Part shown: one piece after another, positions 48,077 through 56,102 of the stretch
How positions within the stretch are numbered: the stretch's first letter is position 1
How the letters are laid out: every line of letters starts with the position of its first letter
Source: an uncultured Bacteroidales bacterium
GTDB taxonomy: Bacteria; Bacteroidota; Bacteroidia; Bacteroidales; Muribaculaceae
DNA length: 61,618 bases
Assembly: GCA_902792435.1 (NCBI GenBank)
Contig: CADAZN010000028.1
Span: forward strand, 1 to 61,618
Direction of reading: 5' to 3'
Program-made: the position numbers and the translations under genes
Notes under the pieces: model-generated
What the model saw: the letters and a program-made list of their open reading frames with translations, nothing else
Told to the model about the DNA's origin: nothing
Databases searched by the model: none

Positions 48077-48190
48077 TAGAGTTTTCAGTAATCAGTTCTC
48101 AGTTCTCAGTAGAATAGTGGATGTACCTGTTTCGTCCATTCACAATCACGTTTAATTTTAATTTCTTTCTCTCAGTTTGTAGAAATAATA

Positions 48191-49051
48191 ATGAAGTTAT
48201 TAAATAGAATAGTATTGATTGCTCTCTTTGCATTGGTGTGCAAAGGGAGCTTGGCTCAAGTCCCAGAGCGTCCAGCCAACGCGTCGCCCGTGGTGGACTT
48301 GGCACACATTATTAACAACGATTCGCTGGTTAATGCACTCAATGCTGAGCTCGACACATTGTCGAAACAGACCCAGAACCAGATAGTGGTAGTCACCGTT
48401 GACGACTTGGGAGGAATGGATGCCAAGGAGTTTGCTACACAATTGGGCCAAAAGTGGGGTGTTGGTGGCAAAGCGCTCAACAATGGTTTTGTAATGCTCG
48501 TGAAGCCCAGGAACGATAAGGGCGACGGCGAGATAGGGTTTGCAACCGGTTACGGCCTTGAGGGTGTGTTGCCCGATGTGTTCTGCAAGCGCCTTCAAAC
48601 CGAATATATGATTCCACACTTCAAAGATGGTGACTACGCAGCAGGCATAAAAGCTGCCATTGCCGAGATAGTTCCCGTGGTACTTGATGAATATAGCAAA
48701 AGCCAGGCGCAGGCACTGGCCAGCGAAGGCAGCAAGAAGAAAGGTGGCACAGGCAACGGATGGCTATATCTCGCGGGGATTTTGGGATTGGGCGCCCTAT
48801 TTGTGGCACTACGCCGTCGCAGCAAGGGCGCTGTAGGAGTCCAATCGCCACAAGCGTCGCAACTGGCAAGCGATGATAAACCCAAAACCGAAGAGCCCGA
48901 AAAGAAAGAAGAACTTGAATCGGACGACACCGACAACACTGATGACGACACCACCGATGATGAGTCAAAACCCGACGAAGAGGAGAAACCTTACAAATAT
49001 GAGTATGGTGGCGGTGAATTTGGCGGTGGTGGAGCCAGCACTAAATTTTAA
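48191..49051 (+). CDS. TPM-domain membrane protein with acidic tail
   Basis: A signal peptide (1-23), a TPM domain (about 32-175; VVDLAHIINNDSLVN, NQIVVVTVDDLGGMD, GQKWGVGGKALNNGFVMLVKPR), a membrane helix (about 193-208), a basic stop-transfer stretch and a long acidic tail ending in a short Gly-rich FGGGGAS motif. It is a diverged paralogue of the preceding gene, from which it is separated by 114 bases containing a CAGTTTTCAGTAATCAG-type tail. Confidence 0.85.
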   Translation: MKLLNRIVLIALFALVCKGSLAQVPERPANASPVVDLAHIINNDSLVNALNAELDTLSKQTQNQIVVVTVDDLGGMDAKEFATQLGQKWGVGGKALNNGFVMLVKPRNDKGDGEIGFATGYGLEGVLPDVFCKRLQTEYMIPHFKDGDYAAGIKAAIAEIVPVVLDEYSKSQAQALASEGSKKKGGTGNGWLYLAGILGLGALFVALRRRSKGAVGVQSPQASQLASDDKPKTEEPEKKEELESDDTDNTDDDTTDDESKPDEEEKPYKYEYGGGEFGGGGASTKF

Positions 49052-49119
49052 TTATTTCAAAGTCTGATCCTCAATCTCCAAACAACAAAAATCGAACAAC
49101 GAAAAAACGATAAATATAT

Positions 49120-50505
49120 ATGAGTGATTTTTTAACTAAAATTGGTGATGCGATTATCGCTACAGCCGATGCCCTGTGTGAGTATCCAGAATTTCTTCTG
49201 CTCATTGGTGGTGGACTATTCTTATTTATCTATTCAGGAGCCATTTCCATTAGACGACTACCACAGGCAATAGGCGTTTTACGACAGAAACAGGCCAGCG
49301 ACAGCGGAAAAGAGACAGGACAAATCAGCTCATTTCAAGCTTTGATGAGTGCTATTGCCGCTACTGTGGGAATGGGCAACATCGCCGGTGTGGCGGTGGC
49401 ACTGACCGTGGGCAATGGTAATCCTGGCGTTATATTCTGGATGTGGGTTAGCGCCCTTGTGGGAATGACTACCAAATTCTTTGAGGGCACACTTGCCATC
49501 ATGTATAAAGGAAAAGACAGTGCTGGAGAGGTGCAAGGTGGTCCTATGTACATTATCACCAAGGGCTTGGGCGAGAAATGGAAACCGCTGGCCAAGGCAT
49601 TTGCCATCTTTGGCCTAGTGGGCACCTTGTGTGTGTGGCAAGCCAACCAGCTCGTGGAGTCGGTGACCACTGTATTCACCACCCCAATGGGCATTGAGAA
49701 CACTTGGGTGTTGCGACTCATCATGGGAGTTATCATGGTGGTGATTGTTGCAGCGGTGATTTTGAGAGGTATCAAGAGCATTGCTGCCATCGCATCTAAG
49801 ATGGTGCCCTTGATGGTGGCCCTCTATCTTATCATGGTGCTGGTGATTATGGCAATTAATTATGAGGCTATTCCTGGCGTTTTTGGCTCGATTTTTAAGG
49901 GAGCTTTCACGTTTGAGGCTGGATTAGGCGGGTTTGCCTATGTGGCACTTATAGGAGCCCGCAGGGCTGCCTATGTCAACGAGGCCGGTGTGGGTACCGC
50001 CTCGATGATGCACGGTGCAAGTAAGAACACCGAACCCGTGCGCGAGGGCCTTATCGCCATGCTTGGTCCTGCCATCGACTCGGGTTTGATATGCACACTC
50101 ACAGCTATTCCTATCATCATTGCAGGTAACTATGTGGGAGTAAATGAGCCAAAAGGTTTGGCTATAGCACTTGGCGCATGGGGGCAGTTGCTGCCTAACA
50201 TTGGCCACTATCTGCTCATGATCATCGTGTTCTTCTTTGCCTTCTCGACCATGTTCACCTATAGTTATTATGGCTTGAAGTGTACAAACTTCCTCTTTGG
50301 CGCTCACAACGCAAAATATTACAACTACTATTATCTGGCAATGATTGTGGTGGCTGCAGTAGTGCCATTGAAGGTTGTGGTGGGATTTATGGACATCGCT
50401 TTCTTCCTGATGGCATGCTGCACGATGACGGCATTGCTCCTTCTTTCTCCTAAAGTGAAAGCGGCAGCCAAGGAGTATTTTGGCAAAAATAAAAAGATAA
50501 AGTAA
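49120..50505 (+). CDS. Sodium:alanine/glycine symporter (AGCS family)
   Basis: This 461-residue inner-membrane transporter has about 11 helices and the AGCS motifs GNIAGVAVALTVGNGNPGVI FW-type segment (about 85-110) and AAYVNEAGVGTASMMHGASK (about 286-305). It takes up alanine or glycine with Na+. It starts 68 bases after the last TPM gene and may be part of that transcript. Confidence 0.92.
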   Translation: MSDFLTKIGDAIIATADALCEYPEFLLLIGGGLFLFIYSGAISIRRLPQAIGVLRQKQASDSGKETGQISSFQALMSAIAATVGMGNIAGVAVALTVGNGNPGVIFWMWVSALVGMTTKFFEGTLAIMYKGKDSAGEVQGGPMYIITKGLGEKWKPLAKAFAIFGLVGTLCVWQANQLVESVTTVFTTPMGIENTWVLRLIMGVIMVVIVAAVILRGIKSIAAIASKMVPLMVALYLIMVLVIMAINYEAIPGVFGSIFKGAFTFEAGLGGFAYVALIGARRAAYVNEAGVGTASMMHGASKNTEPVREGLIAMLGPAIDSGLICTLTAIPIIIAGNYVGVNEPKGLAIALGAWGQLLPNIGHYLLMIIVFFFAFSTMFTYSYYGLKCTNFLFGAHNAKYYNYYYLAMIVVAAVVPLKVVVGFMDIAFFLMACCTMTALLLLSPKVKAAAKEYFGKNKKIK

Positions 50506-50554
50506 AAAAATGTATCAAAAAATGATATGTTTGTGAAAAAATGTCACTTTTTTC

Positions 50555-50586
50555 TTGTTTTTTTGAATTAAATCAGTTATATTTGC
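50555..50586 (+). promoter_or_regulatory. Promoter of a candidate small RNA
   Basis: TTG at 50555-50557 and TATATTTGC at 50578-50586 are separated by 20 bases, an ideal Bacteroidota promoter with no gene directly behind it. Confidence 0.75.
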
Positions 50587-50592
50587 GACCAG

Positions 50593-50716
50593 AAAAAGAA
50601 AATTCGCACTAATTCTTGATTTAATATCAAAGAAAAGAAAACACAAAAGTAAATTTTCTCATACTCTAAAATCTTGCGGGAGCGACTTTGGGAAAAATCG
50701 CTCTCGCATTTTTTTT
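50593..50716 (+). ncRNA. Candidate small RNA between the symporter and the coiled-coil gene
   Basis: An ideal promoter is followed by about 120 bases without any ATG, and then by an 11-bp terminator stem (50675-50685 with 50698-50708) with eight T. The first 80 bases are A-rich and unstructured, as in many trans-acting small RNAs. The next gene lies 140 bases beyond the terminator and has its own -7-like element (TAACTTTGT, 50772-50780). Confidence 0.5.
50675..50716 (+). terminator. Terminator of the candidate small RNA
   Basis: An 11-bp stem with one G:U pair and a T8 run. Confidence 0.85.
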
Positions 50717-50856
50717 GAAATATTAATACATAAAATAGGGACTTTGTCGTTATTTTTTGTGAAAAGTTTCATAACTTTGTAGCTGTTTAAGATGGCTAAA
50801 GTTAATAGTGAGCTATTTTAGACTAATATAATTTACACATAGTCAACACCTAAAAT

Positions 50857-51537
50857 ATGAAACAGGACAACGATAATCAATTGTCAACATCCACACCCAA
50901 GCGAGGGCGCGGGGCTAAAAGGCTTGCTGCTGTATTGGCATTGCTGCTGATAGCGAGCCTCGCTGGTGCGTATTTTCTGTTTCAAGATTCCGATACAGTT
51001 AAGGCAGGATTAAAAGATGCCAACGATCAAATAAAGGAGCTCCAAAAACAGAATGCGCAGCTCAAGATAGAACTCGACACCACTAAGGTAAACCTGCGTC
51101 GTGAGAAGGAGATTAGAGAACGCATAGAGCTTGAGAATGATACCCTCAAGACCATGTTCCCGCTCTACGTTACCAAGATGGAGGTGGGCAATGCCGACGC
51201 TGGTGGCCACGTCATAGGAGGATATGGCAGTGACATATCGGCTGCCAACTCAATGTACCTCATGCCTCGCATCACCTACGTTGGTCTAAAGGGTGGTCTA
51301 AAGGCTGAGCTAATGGTTAGGCTCTATGACAACGAGGGAAAACTTGTAACAGGTAACACTTCGCCCAATGGATATTCCTACTCCTATCAACTAAACCCAA
51401 TAGAACTCAATGAGAACACGGTTTCGCTGAGCGGTTGGGGCGGAGGAGACAAGGGGCACTTCCAGCCTGGTGTTTATCGCTATGAAGTGTGGCTAGGCGA
51501 CAGGTGCTTAAGTCAGAAATTCTTCAGGTTGAAATAA
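50857..51537 (+). CDS. Membrane-anchored coiled-coil protein, unknown function
   Basis: This 226-residue protein has a basic cytoplasmic N terminus, one membrane helix (about 23-43), a coiled coil (about 50-95) and a periplasmic C-terminal beta domain (about 105-226; MPRITYVGLKGGLKAELMVRLYDNEGKLV, GVYRYEVWLGDRCL). The last part resembles immunoglobulin-like signalling modules, but no family is claimed. Confidence 0.65.
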   Translation: MKQDNDNQLSTSTPKRGRGAKRLAAVLALLLIASLAGAYFLFQDSDTVKAGLKDANDQIKELQKQNAQLKIELDTTKVNLRREKEIRERIELENDTLKTMFPLYVTKMEVGNADAGGHVIGGYGSDISAANSMYLMPRITYVGLKGGLKAELMVRLYDNEGKLVTGNTSPNGYSYSYQLNPIELNENTVSLSGWGGGDKGHFQPGVYRYEVWLGDRCLSQKFFRLK

Positions 51538-51542
51538 ATCAC

Positions 51543-51588
51543 AACACACTCATCACTACAGTTATGTGAGATGAGTGTGTTCTTTTTA
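51543..51588 (+). terminator. Strong terminator between the coiled-coil gene and the M48 peptidase
   Basis: A perfect 12-bp stem (51543-51554 with 51570-51581) is followed by CTTTTTAT. Only seven bases then separate it from the M48 start codon. Confidence 0.85.
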
Positions 51589-51594
51589 TAAGAA

Positions 51595-52374
51595 ATGATA
51601 AAGAAAATTGCATTACTATTGATATTGTCGCTGTCGATTCTTCCTGCTCACAGCACCGACTGGGGAAGGCTCCTGCAAGGGGCTTTGAAGGCAGGGGCGG
51701 CGATGAAAATCACCGACGAGGATCTTGCCGAGGCCGTGCGTAGTGAGGTCAAGCAAATGGATGCCAAAAACACTGTGTGCGGAGCCTCAAGTCCATATAC
51801 TAAGCGCTTGAAACGCCTCACTCAAGGCATGACCAATGCCAATGGCATAAAGCTCAATTTCAAGGTGTATAAGACTACCGATGTCAATGCGTTTGCTTGC
51901 CCCGATGGAAGCGTGAGATTGTTTAGCGCTCTAATGGACATTCTCGATGATAACGAGCTCCTGGGTGTGATTGGGCATGAGATAGGGCATGTGGCACTCA
52001 GGCATTCCAAGAAGGCGTGGCGCAGTGCTCTGCTGCGCAGTGCTGCAAGCGATGTCATTGGCTCTAGGAGCGAAACATGGGCAGCATTGAGCGACTCCTA
52101 TCTGGGAGCCTTGAGTAGTGTAGCACTTAGCGCGAAACATTCTAGGCAACATGAGACCGAGGCCGACGATTATGGATATGACTTCCTTAAAAAGTCGGGA
52201 AAGAACCCTTGGGCAATGGGATTGGCGTTTAAGAAAATGAAACAGCTGTCGGAAGGTAAGAACAAGTCGCGATATGACAAGTGGCTTCAAGCTTTCTCGT
52301 CGCATCCCGACTTTGACAAGCGCATCGAGCACATACGCCAGCGCGCTAAGAGAGATGGATATGGGGTCAAGTAG
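51595..52374 (+). CDS. Exported M48-family zinc metallopeptidase
   Basis: A signal peptide (1-20) precedes a Ste24/BepA-like peptidase domain with the zinc motif HEIGH at 128-132 and the downstream ligand in HETEADDYGYD (about 184-194). BepA-type enzymes degrade or assist misfolded outer-membrane proteins in the periplasm. At 259 residues it has the peptidase domain only, without the TPR tail of BepA. The odd point is the strong terminator just before it. Confidence 0.88.
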   Translation: MIKKIALLLILSLSILPAHSTDWGRLLQGALKAGAAMKITDEDLAEAVRSEVKQMDAKNTVCGASSPYTKRLKRLTQGMTNANGIKLNFKVYKTTDVNAFACPDGSVRLFSALMDILDDNELLGVIGHEIGHVALRHSKKAWRSALLRSAASDVIGSRSETWAALSDSYLGALSSVALSAKHSRQHETEADDYGYDFLKKSGKNPWAMGLAFKKMKQLSEGKNKSRYDKWLQAFSSHPDFDKRIEHIRQRAKRDGYGVK

Positions 52375-52423
52375 CAACTTGTCAGTTTTCAGTAATTAAT
52401 AATAGATAATGAGTAATAAGATT

Positions 52424-52873
52424 ATGAAGAGATATTTTACATTATTGGTTGTTGCAATAGCAATGATTATGGCGGCATGTAATGGCGATAGCAGTGAGAG
52501 CCGCCTGCGTGAGACAGTAGAGCAGAGCAACAAAGAGTGCCCGGCGATTATTGATCATGTTACAGTGCTCAAGGAGATAAAGCTTGACGACAAGTTGGTG
52601 ACCTATGTTTGCGAGATAGATGAGACAAAACTCCCTATGGACTCCATGTTGTCGCAGCGAGCAGTGTACACACAAAACATCCAAACCTTGATAAAGACCC
52701 AGCTCACCAATTCGCAGAGCTCCAATGCTCCGTTCCTGCAATTGGTGATGGAAGCTGGCAGAGGTGTGCGTCATCATTATGTGGGAAATCGCAGTGGAAA
52801 ATCAATGGATGTTGACATCACTAATGAGCAAATGCAGCAGCTATCAGTGCCATTTGAAAAACAACCCAAATAG
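52424..52873 (+). CDS. Lipoprotein of unknown function
   Basis: Start at 52424 (MKRYFTLLVV) gives a clean lipoprotein signal with Cys19 (IMAAC); an ATG 15 bases upstream is possible. The remaining 130 residues are mixed and have no recognised domain. It follows the M48 gene by 49 bases (which hold a TTTTCAGTAATTAATAA tail) and is probably co-transcribed. Confidence 0.65.
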   Translation: MKRYFTLLVVAIAMIMAACNGDSSESRLRETVEQSNKECPAIIDHVTVLKEIKLDDKLVTYVCEIDETKLPMDSMLSQRAVYTQNIQTLIKTQLTNSQSSNAPFLQLVMEAGRGVRHHYVGNRSGKSMDVDITNEQMQQLSVPFEKQPK

Positions 52874-52966
52874 GTAGGAATGGGGCTTAAAATGGAAGAA
52901 AAAGCTAATTTAGGGGCCTAAAGTGTAAAAAAAAGTTAAAGCATAGCAAAGATTAGGTCATAATAA

Positions 52967-52997
52967 TTGCGGTATTACCCAAAATGACTATCTTTGC
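52967..52997 (+). promoter_or_regulatory. Promoter of a second candidate small RNA
   Basis: TTG at 52967-52969 and TATCTTTGC at 52989-52997 are separated by 19 bases. Confidence 0.75.
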
Positions 52998-53003
52998 ACC
53001 GTG

Positions 53004-53067
53004 TTTTTCATGGTATTAGATTTAAGGTTAATTAAGATTGGTTGTCGTGAGACAATCAATTTTTTTT
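53004..53067 (+). ncRNA. Candidate 64-base small RNA upstream of the island tRNA
   Basis: A perfect promoter is followed within about 30 bases by a 10-bp terminator stem (53037-53046 with 53051-53060) and eight T. An ATG at 53010 opens a frame of only 26 codons that runs through the terminator. This may be a short RNA, a leader peptide with attenuation, or a remnant. It ends 170 bases before the tRNA. Confidence 0.4.
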
Positions 53068-53174
53068 GTGCCATATCAAAAACACACTAACGTGGTTATT
53101 TCATGCTCCACCCAAAATGATAAGTCATCAATGTTGACATAGTAGGCAAAAACGATAAAAAATAGACCAAGGTT

Positions 53175-53206
53175 TTGGTGGTTTCATTTTTTTGATGTAA
53201 TTTTGC
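53175..53206 (+). promoter_or_regulatory. tRNA promoter
   Basis: TTG at 53175-53177 and TAATTTTGC at 53198-53206 are separated by 20 bases; the tRNA starts 31 bases later. Confidence 0.8.
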
Positions 53207-53237
53207 AGTCGCTTTTCGGCACAACACAGCCGTGAGC

Positions 53238-53311
53238 GGTCCCATAGCTCAGTTGGTTAGAGCACCTGACTCATAATCAGGGAGTCCTTGGTTCAAGCCC
53301 AAGTGGGACCA
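53238..53311 (+). tRNA. tRNA with anticodon CAU (elongator tRNA-Met most likely)
   Basis: The acceptor stem GGTCCCA pairs with the 3' TGGGACC, the D arm is GCTCAGTTGGTTAGAGC, the anticodon stem CCTGA/TCAGG encloses CTCATAA, and the T arm is CTTGGTTCAAGCCCAAG. CAU can also be the lysidine-modified tRNA-Ile2, which sequence alone does not exclude. The CCA end is not encoded. A weak hairpin terminator (53328-53354) follows. Confidence 0.92.
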
Positions 53312-53390
53312 CTAATAATTGATAATCAGGCACTTAATAAGTCAAAAAGTGCTTGATTTTTCTATTAAATATCCACTAAAAATAGTATCA

Positions 53391-53414
53391 ACTGACCCCA
53401 AAACTGACCCCAAA
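53391..53414. repeat. Tandem 12-base repeat downstream of the tRNA
   Basis: ACTGACCCCAAA occurs twice head to tail. Short direct repeats of this kind just behind a tRNA often are integrase arm-binding sites; here that is inference. Confidence 0.5.
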
Positions 53415-53439
53415 ATAATCCTAATGAAGAAAAGAATGA

Positions 53440-54126
53440 TTATTTTTTGCTCTCTATCCACCGAATAATTTCGCTTCGATAATAATAGACTTTAGCACGA
53501 AATCCGGCCTGTTTGTAAGGAAAATGGTTGTCGTCACGCCATTTTTTGCTCTTGATATTGTTATATGCTACACCGGCTATCCGACTAGCCTCTTTTCCGT
53601 CAACAACCTCCTCTTCATTTTGGGTCTGAGTCTCTACTTCCCTGGGAACTGGCTCTACATCCACACTGTCAACAACATTATCCCAATCCTTCTCCTTTAA
53701 GAACCCATCCAAAAATAGGATAGCCTCCTTCTGGTATCCTCTCTGTTTTTGGTGCATATCACGTTCAAACTTCAGAATTTCAATATCATGTTTGATGCTT
53801 ACATCGTGCATTGTATTGTGCCTTATAAGTACGTCAATATCCTTGACAGTAGGATAGAACCCTTTGTTGTCTGGTATTTCATTGAATGCCGCTATAAGAT
53901 TCTCAATGAATTCTCGTTTATTGCCAGTGACCATGGTTGACACAGCAGTAATAACCTCCATCTTAAAGCCAAGGAAGAGGTCGTTCAGTTTTTTTTCGTA
54001 AGTTTCCACACCTTGTTCTAGTGTTATACCGGCATAGCAATGCTCCATCCAGTTGTCTAATCTAGTAAGAGGAGAAGTAGTATCACACCGTCCCAATTCT
54101 CGTATTAACTCAGTCGTCTTATCCAT
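53440..54126 (-). CDS. Excisionase-like helix-turn-helix protein
   Basis: This 228-residue protein has a helical N-terminal part (1-170) of no known family and a C-terminal MerR/excisionase-like HTH (about 175-228: EASRIAGVAYNNIKSKKW, YYYRSEIIRWIESKK). Excisionases of this type help integrases cut mobile elements out of tRNA sites, which fits its place beside the tRNA and repeats. Promoter -7 TAACTTTGT on the minus strand at 54149-54157. Confidence 0.6.
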   Translation of the reverse strand: MDKTTELIRELGRCDTTSPLTRLDNWMEHCYAGITLEQGVETYEKKLNDLFLGFKMEVITAVSTMVTGNKREFIENLIAAFNEIPDNKGFYPTVKDIDVLIRHNTMHDVSIKHDIEILKFERDMHQKQRGYQKEAILFLDGFLKEKDWDNVVDSVDVEPVPREVETQTQNEEEVVDGKEASRIAGVAYNNIKSKKWRDDNHFPYKQAGFRAKVYYYRSEIIRWIESKK

Positions 54127-54319
54127 TTGAGAGAATTATATTTGACGCACAAAGTTACATATTCTACTCGATATGCTAAAAAATATGGCAACATTTTCTA
54201 AAAAATGGAAAATATCATTATTCGTTGCCTAAAAGCCCCATTGCTCAGCCCCTCATCGAAGCCATATTATAATGGAAATTTTTTTTAAAAAAATGATGTG
54301 AAAACTGTTGCCACCATGT

Positions 54320-54404
54320 CCCCTCCCCCCAACAGGGGGAAGGAGGCGGGGTTACCTAGATGACCCTCCCCCCCTAGGTTAAGGTGTGAGGAAGGGAGGG
54401 GGGG
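54320..54404. repeat. C/G-run palindromic repeats
   Basis: An 11-bp perfect inverted repeat (CCCTCCCCCCC at 54364-54374 with GGGAGGGGGGG at 54394-54404) follows a similar C-run/G-run pair at about 54320-54350. They resemble in style, though not in exact sequence, the repeats around the DUF559 gene. Confidence 0.6.
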
Positions 54405-54413
54405 CAACTTGGG

Positions 54414-55010
54414 TCATGTTGTAGCCACGGTGAGTCCAAGAATAACATCCGCACCTGCGCCCCTTAGAGTTTCTACTGCATTCTTAAATGTTCGACCAGT
54501 ATTTACAAGGTCGTCAATCAACACAACTCGCTTTCCATCAAAATAATCTTCATCCACATCCAACTCTCTTGGCACTCCTCTCCCACCAATATAGTGGCGG
54601 GGTACAGAATCTTGTTTAGGACGCATGTGCTCATAACCATTAATACAACCTATTTCGTCGGCCATTATAGAAGATAATATTCCCCATCGCCTATTTGTTG
54701 TTGCCAAATCGGAGGCCGGAATGAAGGCGAGAACAACGTTGTGCGTATCATTGCCAAGCATTTTACGAATAACCTTGGCGAATGAATCAACAACAGCCCA
54801 CATAATATCATCATCTTCTCCATCCTTAAAATGCCAGAGTGCCTCTCGGTTGTGTTGTCGAACAGCGTCGTTGCTATCATCAAGGCTCTTGGGTACGTAT
54901 TGGAATAAAGACACCACGGGAAGATTTTCAATAACACGATAAATAACAGTCTGTTCACTGTCTTCTATCATCTGATTAATGGCATCCTCAACAATATCTC
55001 TCACAATCAT
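54414..55010 (-). CDS. Phosphoribosyltransferase-domain protein
   Basis: The PRPP-binding loop VVLIDDLVNTGRTF (about 165-178 in this frame) and the following TLRGAGADVILGLTVA are diagnostic of type I phosphoribosyltransferases. The N-terminal half is unlike purine or pyrimidine salvage enzymes. Start MIVRDIVEDA at 55010 is preferred; a frame from 55034 adds eight residues. In islands such orphan PRTase genes often accompany DNA-processing or defence genes; the substrate is unknown. Confidence 0.7.
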   Translation of the reverse strand: MIVRDIVEDAINQMIEDSEQTVIYRVIENLPVVSLFQYVPKSLDDSNDAVRQHNREALWHFKDGEDDDIMWAVVDSFAKVIRKMLGNDTHNVVLAFIPASDLATTNRRWGILSSIMADEIGCINGYEHMRPKQDSVPRHYIGGRGVPRELDVDEDYFDGKRVVLIDDLVNTGRTFKNAVETLRGAGADVILGLTVATT

Positions 55011-55125
55011 TTTTATAAAACATAATAGTTTCATCTCATATCCTTTTTATAATAAATAGTATAACAATGCTTTCCCACTGTCATGGCATGTTCACTTTTG
55101 TAGACTGAATGACATATAATAATAA

Positions 55126-55155
55126 GAAAGGGGAGGTTACTCTCCCCTTTTCCAA
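55126..55155. terminator. Terminator-like hairpin
   Basis: A 9-bp stem (55127-55135 with 55142-55150) with A and T runs lies between the PRTase gene and the upstream unknown gene. Confidence 0.65.
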
Positions 55156-55286
55156 CATTCACACTACAATCTCACTATTCTGGTTCTGATGCCATTCTCT
55201 CCGAGATTCTTAAAACAGATATAACTTATGCACAAAAGCGACCGACACCAGGTCTGTTACGTCACACCCGCAAGAATTATTCTTTC

Positions 55287-55847
55287 TCATTTTTTATTTT
55301 TTAATTTATCATGTAAAGTAACTCTCACTTCATAATAGCCTGCGTTGTTTTTAGTAAAATCAAGACGGACATCCCCACCGAACTCTTTTCTGAGGTCTGA
55401 AAGAATAGCCAAGACTTTTTCTCTGTTTATATCTGCGATAGATTTAAGAATGGTTTTCTGGTTTTCCCTAATCCAATCACAATCGTTGAATAATTGACAT
55501 AGAATCTCAGTTGTGTATATGCTCTTATCTAATTCATCAACATTCTTCAGACGAGCCACAAACAAATCGGAGTGCCTAATTAATGTGTCTGTAAATTCAT
55601 TCTTTTGAGGAACTATTTTTAATAAGACATTATCATCTTCAGTCTCTACTCTTGAAATTTTCAGTTCCCTTCCAAGAAACTCTCCTGCTTCCAACAATGC
55701 AATTTCGACATCGTCCTTAAACTTTTCAAGGTACATATCAAGAAGATATGAACTACCATCTATACGGCTATCATAAACCGTAGCACCAGTTGCCGCACAA
55801 TTTTTAATGTTGTATATGATTTTTTTAATCATTTGATAATTGCACAT
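55287..55847 (-). CDS. Unknown island protein
   Basis: This 186-residue mixed alpha/beta protein is rich in Lys, Asp and Glu, and has no signal peptide or membrane helix. A start at 55832 (MIKKIIYN) is also possible. It shares its upstream region with the divergent 467-residue gene and is A/T-rich like the rest of the island. No family recognised. Confidence 0.6.
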   Translation of the reverse strand: MCNYQMIKKIIYNIKNCAATGATVYDSRIDGSSYLLDMYLEKFKDDVEIALLEAGEFLGRELKISRVETEDDNVLLKIVPQKNEFTDTLIRHSDLFVARLKNVDELDKSIYTTEILCQLFNDCDWIRENQKTILKSIADINREKVLAILSDLRKEFGGDVRLDFTKNNAGYYEVRVTLHDKLKNKK

Positions 55848-55989
55848 TCACACCCTATTTTAATACATACAATGACGTTGCATCGGGCCGAATGTGCTGC
55901 AAGATTACATGCAATGCCATTGTTTTTGTCGGTGCAAAGTTGTGCGTTTATAATGGATTGGTAAAATTTTTAAGAATGGACTAAATACC

Positions 55990-56091
55990 ACTAAATCCCT
56001 TCGTTGTTTTTCACTAAATCCCTTAATTTTTTGGTTGAAATTAGGGATTATTTTAAATAATGATTATCTTTGCAACTTCATTAATCCCTAA
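55990..56091. promoter_or_regulatory. Operator cluster and promoter of the 467-residue island gene
   Basis: TTAGGGATTA (56041-56050) and its exact reverse complement TAATCCCTAA (56082-56091) flank the -7 element TATCTTTGC (56065-56073). Upstream, CACTAAATCCCTT-type half-sites occur twice (about 55989-56001 and 56012-56024). Binding of a dimeric repressor here would cover both the -33 and the start of transcription. Confidence 0.6.
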
Positions 56092-56102
56092 TAATACTCA
56101 AT

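Noticed and set aside
53391-53414. A CRISPR-like tandem repeat
   Set aside because: Two directly adjacent 12-base copies with no spacer; more consistent with protein-binding sites near the tRNA.
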